Positions 49,733-61,155 of a stretch of DNA of 64,000 nt are shown in pieces. Below the pieces are notes generated by a model. It did no database searches and had not been told where the DNA came from. It worked only from the letters and a program-made list of their open reading frames with translations. The position numbers were made by a program, and so were the translations under genes. The stretch spans positions 5,949,338 to 6,013,337 of the forward strand of contig NC_088302.1 in the NCBI RefSeq assembly GCF_032854445.1. The letters run 5' to 3'. The stretch comes from Liolophura sinensis. Taxonomy: Eukaryota; Mollusca; Polyplacophora; Chitonida; Chitonidae. The stretch's first letter is position 1. The number at the start of each line of letters is the position of its first letter.

Positions 49733-49850
49733 AGTGTTCCGTAGAACCAAGACAGTGCACTTTGGGTGACTGTGTATGTATACATGTAATGTATAGATCA
49801 TGGATTTAAACTGGTAGTAAATTGTGGTTATAATTAATAAGAATTAAGTA

Positions 49851-49962
49851 AGATTTATTTATTTATGTGATTGGTGTTTTTACGCCGTACTCAAGAATAT
49901 TTCACTTATACGACATTATGGTGGGAGGAAACCGAGCAGTGCCGGGGGGGAGGGGGGGAGGG
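49851..49962 (-). mobile_element. tRNA-derived SINE 3' fragment (copy f)
   Basis: Minus-oriented 3' half with the least-diverged tail in the window: GTTTTTACGCCGTACTCAAG, AATATTTCACTTATACGAC and GGTGGGAGGAAACCGAGCAG. It breaks off in a G-rich run (49942-49962), so the head and front of the body are absent. Confidence 0.78.
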
Positions 49963-52900
49963 AAGAATTAAGTAAGATGTGATCAGAATGATTATATGTT
50001 TGAAAAAATTCAGGATGGCATTGGGAAGTTACAGTACTATTAATAGGTTTTAATTGGTCGCATACGTACCGTTTAGCTGATGAAATTAGCAGACTGAAGT
50101 GGTGATGTTGATGTGATGGAAACAGCCTATCAAACATAGACAAAATTGTGCAATCAGAATCCGGGTGGAAATTCATTTAGAGTAATATCAACCGTGGGCT
50201 CATATCATCGTGAGCAACTACTTCATAAGAATGGCCCTGAAGTTTCCATTGGATTCATTCACAAAATCCAATAATTCCTCCCCTTATTTGTTTTTAATAA
50301 AGAGGAATTGAAGATTTCAAACATAAATAGGTCTTGAAAATCAGTAAAGGAAAAGTATTTGTGGGCTATCTTCACAGTCACATATTTTTCTTTTGGCTTC
50401 TTTCAGTGTAAAAGAATTAATGATACGAAACTTCAGTCTAGAGCTCACGTCTAGAAATAAAAATTGCAAAAAGTTGTATCTCTGCCAAAGGACTTGAAGC
50501 TATTAGCAATACCCCTCTTCTGTCTCTCCCAACCCTTACATTGTGAAGCCCTAGATGGTAAAGCTGTTCTATCTTGCCCTGTGGTATTGGCCTCGGCCAT
50601 CTGCTCAGGCTTTTATTGGGCTAAATGGCTGCAGGTCAGGAGAAGTATTTCAAGATGTGTTTGTATGCATTCTCAGAGACTTCAAATGGAGGTTTCCAGA
50701 GTCTCTCTCTACATTATTGATTTGTCTTGGTTCTGGCTTCCTGGTAAACCAGTGGAGCATCCTTTACTGTCAAGCCAAACACCTTTTTTTTGGCAAATAT
50801 TTAAAATATGGTACTTGAATTTTCCTCATGATCTGTTTGGATTTATGCACAAAGGCAAACTATCAGTTGTGTTTTTTTTTTATTCTTAAGTGTTAAGTGC
50901 TCAGACATGTAGAGTTAAAATTGAATGATAGATTTACTTTCAAGTATCACTGGAATTTCTTGCCATTATACATATTTGAAACAAGATTTTCACCAGTAGA
51001 CACAATATGTTCTGTGCATGTTTGTGAGATATAAGAAAAGCTAATAAACATGAATAAAACTGTTTGAGAAATCTCTGTTTAAAAGTCTGTTACAAAGTTA
51101 CAAAGCATGAAAAGCTTGTAAGTAAAACAGTTTCAGTTTTCATTGTGTTAAAATAATTTTAATGTGGAATATTGCATTGCTGTGTTTTGACCATTTGTTG
51201 ATTTGCCTTAATTGTATTTCAATGTATTGGCTTCTTAGAATACAGTCCAATCTGACTAGAATGGTTAAAGCAATGTACAGAGAATGATTCTTGGCTTGAA
51301 CCATGTGTTTTGTTACTGTCAAGCTATAATCCAAAGCAAACTTTTTATAGACAGCAAAGGAAAGCACACAGATTCCTGCTAAAATGTTAAATACTGGATA
51401 TCTCTGTGTTGTCTCTAATCCCTCAAATCTCAAACACTTTGCCTAAGCTGTCTGTCAGAGGACTGTTTTCTCTCAGAAGGGGGGCCACAGTAATCTGGCA
51501 CAGAATAGGCCAAACTTTTGTAGAGTTCCCAATCTCCCTGTGTTATAAGTGTGCTGAATGATCATGCACTAAGAAGGCTGTTTTTGCTAAAGTATGTGTG
51601 GCATGCTAAACCCTTACCAGTAATGACCTGTAAGAGTGATTCCGGAGTAGACATAACCATCAGTGTCTGGTGACACTGTGTCAGTTTGTGTGGGTATAAT
51701 ATGAGATATTGGCATGTTCAATATGGCCTGTTGTGTGGAATGGATGGCACATAATGCACGCTCTGTGGGTAAACACTTTATTTTCCTGTTGGCAGATCAA
51801 CTTTATGTTATTAGGCCAGTGATATTAGGGGAGTAAGGGCTGGTGGGAAGGGTTGAGGTTGGGAAAACTTGTGACAAATTGCATGAGGTTATAGAGCTGC
51901 GACAATTAAGCGCATTGATCAGTATAATGTAATATAATAGAGGCACAGAGCCTTGTAGCATGGGGTGGATAGTCTCTGGTTCTGTAATAGCTGGACATCT
52001 CATCATATCCTGGCAATAACAAATAGCTGATTCTGCCCCTGATTTCACCTCGTATCGACAAGTATTTGTTTTGTGTTTTTTAGCCATCATATCTGTTGTG
52101 CTTTGCAAATTTTTCATTCACTGATAACCAATTTTCAGCTAGAGCACACCATTAATTTGACATATTTCATCCTTTACTTGTGTTAACAAATAAATCTTCA
52201 GAGGCTAGTAACACATTTCTGATTAAAATGATTAAAATTATCTGAAATTTCATCTGTCCCTCATGGATTAAATTCAGACCATATGGCCCAACCCCTTGTT
52301 CGCGAATTTCATTCTCGCCTGTGGGTGCTTGGATGTAGTTTGTAAGTGATCAGAGGAAACAGTGTACAGTATTAAAAATCCGTGTCCTATGACAGATTTT
52401 TATATACTGTTCCGTTTTTCCAGATTTAAGAATTAATGTCTCTAGAACAAATGAACCATTTTCAATGAAACCTCATACACTTATCCACTACAATTATCAA
52501 TTAATGGTGCCTGCAGATCGACTTGATTAGAACATGGTCTAAAAAGATGGACTTTTAACCCACCTTCTCTGTGAACAGCTTGTGCATATTTACCTTGGAT
52601 TATTAACTACTACTTAACTACTAACTACCAAGCCATCTCTGATAAAAATTAGTCTTTGGTTATTCTGAACACATGTAAAATTTAATTGCAAGTTTTTGTG
52701 ATATTGCCTATATTGTGATGAAGTGCAGAGCATAGGGGTTTTGGTTAGTGCAGCTCTACTTTTGTTCATAACATACCTGTATGATCCCGGTTATGGCATG
52801 GTTAAGGTTTAATTTACATGCTTGAATAAATTTGAACTGAAGGAAATGATGAAAACTATATCTAACTTGCTGTGATGTTGTTTATCTACCCTTAGTTTAC

Positions 52901-53418
52901 TCTGAAAATTTACTGCATTACTGTATTGGCATTATAAGGAAATATTTGTCAGCTCCTTGTCACAGGTAGTAAATACCTGTGCACATATAAAGTGGATATA
53001 TTGCTAGGGAGTGTTGTAGTTTTAATATACCTGGAGATATAAAAGTGTGGGTGACACAGAGAAGAGCTCAGGAAGGATATACACATGTATATGAAATAGT
53101 TTGAGAGATAAAATTAGCACTGTTCACTTTTCTATTGGGTTTGGAGTTTACAGGTATATGTATCATTAAAATAAAGGACATTTTGGGAAGTTCATCAGGT
53201 ACGATGTACATGTATTTTCTGAGGTAGAATGGTTTACTCGAATCTCCACCACACAGGTGTGCTAGTTTTCTCTATTGATAATCTTGACGGTCATAAGTAC
53301 AGGTGAAATATTCTTCAGTAAAGCACAGACCACAAATGGAGTAAATACATCAAAGGATTTGGTCAATTCTAGCCTGAAGATCTTCTGTAAAAGATACTGT
53401 GTTAGTGAACTCTTTAGC

Positions 53419-53446
53419 TTTTTGAAGTATTATCATACTTCAAAAA
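53419..53446. other. Perfect hairpin, 12-bp stem and 4-nt loop
   Basis: TTTTTGAAGTAT, loop TATC, ATACTTCAAAAA. The stem is too short for a microRNA precursor by itself and no extended pairing was seen around it. It may be a chance or decayed palindrome. Confidence 0.75.
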
Positions 53447-56264
53447 ACAGTTATTAAATGTTGCTGCATAGATATAATATTTCATAGCCAATGAAAGTTG
53501 TGCCACCACATAGTTTCACATTTGAAATAACAATAGACTGGTTGTGAGATCAACTTGTATATTTGCATGGTCAAAGTGGTGTCAGGGATTTGGATAGTAA
53601 TACATCTCTATTTGTCCATACTGTATTTTCTTGAAGCCAATCACTGGACGCAGACTCTGAAAGCTTTGCTACAAAACCATTTGCATATTGATAAGGTATG
53701 GAGAAAGCTTCTCTTGGTGACAGAGCCAGTTTATCATTGGTAAGGTTAATGATGGAGATGTACCAGACTTGAAGATTAAGCAGTGTAACTAAGATGTGAT
53801 TTAGGATGGGAGAAGAGGGGGAATGTGGGTCAGGAGATAGATAAACCCTCAGTCTTCAACTGTCTGTGGATTTAAGACTGAGCGACAATAAATTAGATTG
53901 TTCCAGAATGGGAAGAAATTCACAATTGGAGTAATTCGATCTTCTGGTAAAACTTAACTACATGTATAAAGTTTTTAAATTATTGGTTTCTTAGCATACA
54001 AGCATGTACCTCTAAGATGATATAATGTGATCATATTAAAACGTACATGTATGGATCAGATCCTTAGCAGGGTTTGTAGAAGGCCGTACATTTAAGTCCG
54101 ATATAAGCATGGTGCCATCAATGGCATGCTCCTTTTCAGGTGAATCACTTTCCAGGTGAAAGCTTTGGCTGTAATATTGCCAATATAGCATAATGCCATA
54201 ATGATTCACTAACTGTTCCTGGTGTACAGTATGTCTTAATCCAAAAGTTTCTTGCACTTCTAAACCGGTTCCAGTCTGCTATGTTTAGTGATATCTGGAG
54301 TAAAGTTCTGCTACACTAACTACGTACACTGTACGTGTTTGTAAGCAAGCCACCAGGCAGTTGGTTTTTTGAGTAGGGTAATGAAAAACCTTCCGTGTGA
54401 TGCAAAATGTTGGCTTGCCTGACTCAAATTTCACATGGCATTTCTAAACCTAACTACAATTAATCGTGGTGCATCTGCATGGGTTTTCAAAGAAGACAAT
54501 TAATTTAACTCATGACAAGGGGCAATAAATAAACAGAAATGAGATTTATTGTGACTGGGGTTTGGCAAGTGGACAAAAGTGGATGCCTTTTCCAGTGGGT
54601 AAGATAACTGATGAATGTAGTTGTGGAGAGAGCTGACGTACACATTATACAGTAATCCTGCTCTCTTGTGTGGCTGCTCATGTGGACAAATTGGCTGTTA
54701 TCACCGAGAAGTGGAGAGTTACAAGTGTTCAGGCATACATATTCTGCTAGGTGTGAGGTCTGTCAGAGCTACATGCAAATCATTATGCCCAAAAAGCTTC
54801 TAATTGTAGAGCCTCAATATCTGTATTTTCTTAAGACAAGATCCACTCATAATACTGTTATGTCCAGATAAACAAAGTCCATAATCAAACCTGTTCAAAT
54901 TATTAAAGATATGTTAATAAAGTGGTCTGTGTGTGTGTAAATGTATGCATCAACCTCAAAGCCTAAGGCTAGTTCGGAACCATTGATTAATGTAGGCTTT
55001 GGCTGTGAAGTAGCAGATCTTGTAAGCATTACAAGAACAAGGAGCAAACAGTAAGGGGCTGTTAATAGAACTGGGCAGCCCTGTCTCTGAGCGACTTGTT
55101 GTATTGCAGTCTCAACAGGGTCGCAGGAACCTTGTCCAGCAGCCTTTGTTTTTGTCCCAACTTAGAAACTCAAATAACAAACCAGGGATATTGACAGTTA
55201 TAGCTGGCCTGGCTTGGCTTAAAATCTCTAGCTGTGGGTGAGCAATGTGTAGAGACAGTTTAGGTGGGGGCTGGGGTTAATAGCATGATCAGTGTTCAAC
55301 CAGGTATGCTTCAAAGCCTATATTACCAGTAGAAGCACATTGACATTAGATACTAAATGAACTTTAAGTGCTGGGCAGGTAGCAATAATGACATAATGAT
55401 AAGTTGCATAAGAATGGTAGTATCTTCAGAATATGTGAAAATGTTCAGGCGGTAAATGATATGAAAATCTAGAAGAAATCCACCCACTATAGCCTGCGTC
55501 CACACCAACCAGACTGCTGTTAACCTAATCCACTGTCTCATCCCCTCTCCAGGGCCTGCAGCTTGTTGCAGGATTTCGCTAATCCCCAGGACCTGCCGAC
55601 AGGGACCCCTGAAGGATTAAATCCTCTTGCAAAATGGGGTCAGTTTTTGACATAGAGTCTGTATAAGGTAAACAGAAAAGGGTTAGGTGATGGTGGGGTG
55701 GGTGATATGTTAAGTGAAATGACAAGTACAGGTGTGTGTAATTCTGACCCCCTGAACTCTTACATCTTACTCCCAAGATTTATGAATTTTAAATAGATCA
55801 AGAAGCTTTATAGTTACATTTATACATGTACATTTATCTAGTATTCCATCTGCCTAATGCCCAGTGAAGGGTGGCCTTTACAAATACGTGCAAAAGTCTT
55901 GTGGCTTACATGTAGAACTTGTAAACTATCAAAGTCTCTGTTTGAATCTTAGGAAAAAAAATGTTCACATAAGAGTGTCAGATTCAGTTTGTTCCAAAGG
56001 TGTGAGTACACATTTGACTAGCATTTGAATATTTGGTCAGACTCTGTGAACGTTTGATACAAGTACATCTGAAATGATATGGGCCCTAAGGGGAGCCACC
56101 CATGACGTCTGAGGCTGCTCCAAAAGACAGCTAGCTGTAGACCAATGAAGTACTTGTTGGTTTAGCTACAGCAAGGCATATACATCTATATGGGAAGCTG
56201 TGGCGCTTTCCCTAGCCAAGTATCCTCTACTCATGGAGATGTTTACCTCCATATTTAAGTGATG

Positions 56265-56484
56265 CACCCTAAATGACCTCAAATTTCATCAACAAAAGTG
56301 CATTTTTAGAGGCAGGTAAATGTCACAAAATATTATTTTTGGTGCTGAAACTTCCAATTTTCCAGTAGAATATCATTCCGTGTTCAAAGCAAACCTCTAA
56401 ACATCTTTTTACATCACTAGAACGCTCAGAATCAGGAAAAATGGGCAAGGTAGTCATTCACGAAATCTGTGGTCATTTAGGGTA
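56265..56484. mobile_element. MITE, copy 1 (CCCTAAATGACC terminal inverted repeats)
   Basis: About 220 bp bounded by perfect 12-bp inverted repeats CCCTAAATGACC (56267-56278) and GGTCATTTAGGG (56471-56482). The similarity extends inward with a few mismatches to about 26 bp (left ...TCAAATTTCATCAA, right complement ...ACAGATTTCGTGAA). It aligns over its whole length to 59663-59881, and the shared ends define the element. No coding capacity. The outermost bases (TA in copy 2) suggest a TA target and hence a mariner-type source, which is inferred. Confidence 0.78.
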
Positions 56485-59304
56485 ATCATGAGTAAGTTGT
56501 GAAAGGCCAGTAAAATAGGGGATATTCTGTTGTGAAGGTTGAATGCGATAAACATCGTTGAGCAAGAGGTGGAAATACAAAGTGTTGAGCATGTTACAGT
56601 TTCCACACTTACTCGAATAGTATTTATGATGTTCAACCTTCATTGTAGTTTCAGTTTGTTTTTGTAGGACTTATAAATCAGTAAGTTTATTCAATTTTAA
56701 AAAAATTGAAAAATATACATTCAAAACTATAAAGAAACCTGGCACAAATATATATGATGATTATACATTGAAGGGACACTAGTTAAACAGTTTCATTAGA
56801 ACTGTGAAAATGAAGTTGGATGTTGAGCTTGTTTTCCATTTAATTTATGCAGCTTAGTACTGCCTGTTGAGGTTAAACATGGAGGAAGTGAATATTGCCC
56901 AGTTTGTGTTCTGAGGAAAGCCATGTTGTGTAAGACTGTAATGGTGTGCTGGCGAGGTGACTGGTAGGAAGGAAATGTCACCTGGCTATACTGAAAAATC
57001 AGCAGTGAACACGCCTGGAGGGAAATCGAAGCCTCCCTGGATGAAGGCTTGTTCTCCAAAGCAATTTGATTACAGAAGAGTATGTTGTGCCTGGAATACC
57101 AAATAGCCATGTAACTACATCAGTGTTTGCCAGGCTGGGTGATTTTACCATGGAATGGCAAAGAGTTTCTCATGGTTTTGCATTGGGGCCACATTAAAAT
57201 GCTCACATAACGAGGTCATTTTGTGGTCATCAGTAAAATGAGACATTTTGTAAGACTGGTCCCAGATATGCATCGGGCGTTTAATTCCCAGCAGTTACAG
57301 AGACCTACATGTAGCACACAACATCCATTACAGTACTAGCTCACCTATATCATAGATATGGGTACATATCTCCTTTCCGGTTCTATGCCTTGCATTATTA
57401 ATGATGGGTGCCTGGAGCCACGCATGTTACAATGTAGTCTAGACTCATTGTATGTAGACCTGGCTTGCTGTGACATTTATCTTTATAGGTGATATTAATA
57501 AACATGTTGTCATTACAGAACAAATGTAAACGTGAATTTTTTTCTAATGCTTGGTTAAATAGTTAAACAATTTTAAGTGACAGAATTTGTACAGTCCGTT
57601 CATAAATTAGAATTTAAGATGTGAAAACAAACACTATACATGTAAAAATCTCTGGCTGTCTTTCATAAATTTACAGATAGTCAGGCTTACGACATCAATA
57701 ATTTCTATTTGTAATGATTATAGTGGTCATATAATATTATGTATCAAGACATGTGTAGATGTATGAATACTTGCTGTTATATCCTCATGCTGGATGTTTA
57801 AAGCTGCTTACTTGTAGTCTAGTATACATGCACATATATTGCTTTAGTTATGAGCTGTCTGGTAGATGCGTCTGATCAGGGTTGTAGTTCAGGATTTGGT
57901 CAACAAATGGAATAATGGATGACCTAAAACAGCACCACCTAACAGGCGCCATTAGTCGCCCTGGCAGAGATTGGTTAGTTGTGGTATCCTGTGTCATTTA
58001 CATTGGAATTTGCCAGCTTTTGGTAAAGATATGGAACACAGAGCTAAGATAGCCATTAATTCCCTCATCAATCATACTGGCTTAAAGTATAGTGTTGTAT
58101 CTTGTCATGTTGTATGACTAAATATAGATTTAGTGTAGATTTAGTCATTGGTAGACCTGCCTTCTTGTACGATTTTGGCATATCTTGTATGCCAAAAATG
58201 AAGAAAATATGACCGTACACTAAAGAAGTATAAAATATGTTTAGATGCCACTGAAGAAAATTAAATCCAAAGACCAATTTCGTTTTTTATTTTTATACAA
58301 GTGTGTTTTTAGCATGAGATCCACTATTTTACCATTCACATTACAGCAGGGATTTTGTAGGAAACCCCCAACTTGCAATTTACTAACGCTTAAATATAGT
58401 CCGCAAAGGATTTCCGAATGGGGGCCAGTTTATCTTTTTATGTCAACCCTTGTCGTTGAGCATGCTTTCTCTGGCAAAGTGGCTGGCGATTAAATGCTTG
58501 GTGTTGGTGCTCATGATGGAGAAAAGTACGAAGTCACTTACAGTGAGAAATTCTTGATCAAGCATCCCTTAATTCTCAGAATTACAGCGTCATGACTGGA
58601 AAATCCACATCATCACATGGTCAGTGCGGGTCCCCGGTCTCGAACGGGTGCCAAACTCGATGAATTCAAATTTGCTCCTGTCACAAATATTTTGTGGTAT
58701 CCATAGATGTGACATTTGCTGAAATCTGCAATTTTGTTTTCTGCGCAATAAGCAAACTGTCAAAAAAGCCTGATCACAGAAAATATACAGAACACATCAA
58801 ACATTATACACCAACTAAACATGCTATATCCTTAATTAGCTCATTGTCTTGACGTAGAATATGCACAGTTGGCCTGTTAATGTCCCAAACTAACACACCT
58901 AACATGTTTCCTTCTGGGGCAGCTTAGCCCCCTTTTTTGTAAGTTCCTGGCATCTCTGTTTAAGTGACACAAGTAAAAGTTTACAGTAATTAAAACTTTA
59001 TTTTGCATTGGTGTTTTTATTTGAAGTGATTTTTTTTAAGAAGGGTTAGAATAAATCTGCTGCATTGCTGATTTGGTACACATAAAATTTGATTTGTACA
59101 CGTAAACATGAGTGTTTGTACACATTACTTTCACTAGGGGTGGGCACATCTGCATTGGATTTTATAGGACTTATTGGGCTTTTTTGCATGACTCAAGAAA
59201 ACTGTGTATTTTGGATGACCGAAGAAAACTGGGTATTTCAAATATATACATTTAGCTTCTTTTTTAATAGAATCACACTTACATGTATAAGAGAAATGAG
59301 GCAG

Positions 59305-59562
59305 TTCCCAAACGATGATGTAACATACAGTTCCCAAACGATGATGTAACATACAGTCCCCAAACGATGATGTAACATACAGTTCCCAAACGATGATGTA
59401 ACATACAGTTCCCAAACGATGATGTAACATACAGTCCCCAAACGATGATGTAACATACAGTTCCCAAACGATGATGTAACATACAGTCCCCAAACGATGA
59501 TGTAACATACAGTCCCCAAACGATGATGTAACATACAGTTCCCAAACGATGATGTAACATAG
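59305..59562. repeat. Minisatellite, 26-bp unit x 10
   Basis: Ten units every 26 bp from 59305 to 59539 (TTCCCAAACGATGATGTAAC then ATACAG), with T or C at the second position the only common variant. All three minus-strand frames are open across the array because the unit has no stop codons in any of them; the resulting repetitive proteins are artefacts. Confidence 0.96.
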
Positions 59563-59662
59563 ATCATCCTTCTAGACTGTGGATAATTAGGTTAATGTGT
59601 CATCATATTACTCCTATTTTAAGTATTCAAGACATGATAAAATGCAATATTTTAATCAAGAA

Positions 59663-59881
59663 TATTCTAAATGTCCCCAAATTTCGCCCACAAAAGTGCC
59701 GTTTTTGAGGCAAATAAATGCTATAAAACATCATTTTTGGGGCTGAAATATACATTTTTCCAGCAGAATATCATAATACCTTCCAGGCAAGCCTTACAGA
59801 TTGTAGAATCTTTAGAAATGTCAGAATGTGGTATATTGAGCAAGCTGTTGTCATGGACGAAATTGTAGGTCATTTAGGGTA
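59663..59881. mobile_element. MITE, copy 2 (same family as 56265-56484)
   Basis: The 219-bp second copy begins TATTCTAAATGTCC and ends GGTCATTTAGGGTA, a degraded and an intact version of the same terminal repeat. Shared internal blocks include ACAAAAGTGC, ATCATTTTTGG-GCTGAAA and TCCAGCAGAATATCAT. It is diverged from copy 1 by substitutions and small indels, so neither insertion is recent. It lies 100 bp after the 26-bp minisatellite. Confidence 0.78.
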
Positions 59882-59988
59882 TGTACATATAGGTAGTTAA
59901 TCTACAAAGCACTTTCCATTGCCTTTTGACACCACTGCATGGTTATGTCATGCTTCCATGTATCATTTAGAATAGATCATGCATCAGC

Positions 59989-60111
59989 ATGGGAAGGTCT
60001 TTCATTAACCTGCAGATGGTCGTAGGTTTCGTCGGGCTCTGCTGGGTTTCCTCCCATAATAATGCTGGAAATGTTCTTGAGTACGGCGTAAAACACCAAT
60101 GAAATAAATCA
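59989..60111 (+). mobile_element. tRNA-derived SINE 3' fragment (copy g)
   Basis: Plus-oriented 5'-truncated copy: GGGAAGGTCT, GCAGATGGTCGTAGGTTTCG, GGGTTTCCTCCCATAATAAT, TTCTTGAGTACGGCGTAAAA and CACCAATGAAATAAATCA. It starts about 107 bp after MITE copy 2. Confidence 0.78.
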
Positions 60112-61024
60112 CAATAGATCATGTACATGTATAATGCCTGCTTTCTGTTGTTGTGTCTGTGTGAGGGTGTTTTCCTCACAAGATTTGTTTTTGTTACGCT
60201 TGACAGTTCAAAAACTTTCATATGTTTGATAAAGGTGTGGATATGTACTGGTACAGTGGAGTGTACATTGTGTCTCCTGATCTAGGTGAGAATTCTGATT
60301 GGTCCAGGATATAGTACCACATATAGGTTAATGTCCTTGTAAAAGTTTCCCAGTATAGAGGGGAGCACCCACAAAACTCTATCTGAACAAGTTCACATGT
60401 CAATAATAAACCATTTATCTTCTCTTCTCTGAATGAGACTTTTTCCCCTTTGGCTGATAAGATAAAGATTAGTAAGTTCATCAAAGTGTCTATTAAGATC
60501 AAAGGAAATCGTGATGGGTTGATATATAATGGCTTGGATGGAGACTGAGTAGCTGATTAGATATGGCCAGTTCTGAATTTGTATGACAAACTGTCTTCTC
60601 TGTCGTAAGAAAAACAGTTTAGCAACCGACGCGGAAATTAGTTACCATAAAGGCATGTAGAGTTGCCACAAGTGTTATAATCCCAGTCTGTTCACTGGCT
60701 TTGTCAAGCCATCTTGAAAGGCCTACATGTACAGGATGCTTTTGTTTGATTACTGATAAGTTATACAAACACCTTAATCTTGTTTCTCCTTGTTCTTTTC
60801 GTTTTATGTAAACCAAACAAAGCAAGGTGCTTTTCATGTTTGTTATCTGATGTGAGGTTTTTGGAAAAGGTCAGTTTATCTGAACATTTGTTGTACAAGG
60901 TAGCGATGTTGTGGTGCCCTGAATGTTTAGCATATGTACATGTACACAAATAAAGATTTATAGGACTGTTTGATGCTTGTGAGGTGCAGCATGGTTTCCT
61001 GTACTTAATCATAATGTTTTCTGA

Positions 61025-61155
61025 CTGTGAATTAAAGCTAAGAAATTAATTTGTTATAAATTTTTCCTAGATGTAAACGAAAACTAATCATTCAGTTTGC
61101 AACAAAATTTTTTTAGCTATGAATTAAAAGTAAGAATTTAATTTGTTACAAAATT
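61025..61155. repeat. Diverged direct duplication
   Basis: TGAATTAAAGCTAAGAAATT plus AATTTGTTATAAATTT near 61028 recurs as TGAATTAAAAGTAAGAATTT plus AATTTGTTACAAAATTT near 61121, about 93 bp apart. Confidence 0.65.

Noticed and set aside
49333-49785. 150-codon minus-strand open frame with a poly-Pro run
   Set aside because: The Pro run is the poly-G tract, and another part is the CATC microsatellite. No family resemblance was seen, and it lies in intron antisense to the gene. A protein search of its C-terminal half would settle it.
50464-50889. 141-codon plus-strand open frame
   Set aside because: No recognisable domain and Trp/Cys/Phe-rich composition typical of translated AT-rich noncoding DNA.
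58625-58680. CGGTCTCGAACGGGTGCC segment resembling a tRNA T-arm
   Set aside because: No cloverleaf could be drawn: box A, acceptor pairing and anticodon arm are missing.
59134-59567. Long overlapping minus-strand open frames giving repetitive YVTSSFGN / MLHHRLGT proteins
   Set aside because: They are the 26-bp minisatellite read in three frames; the open frames come from a unit without stops, not from coding selection.
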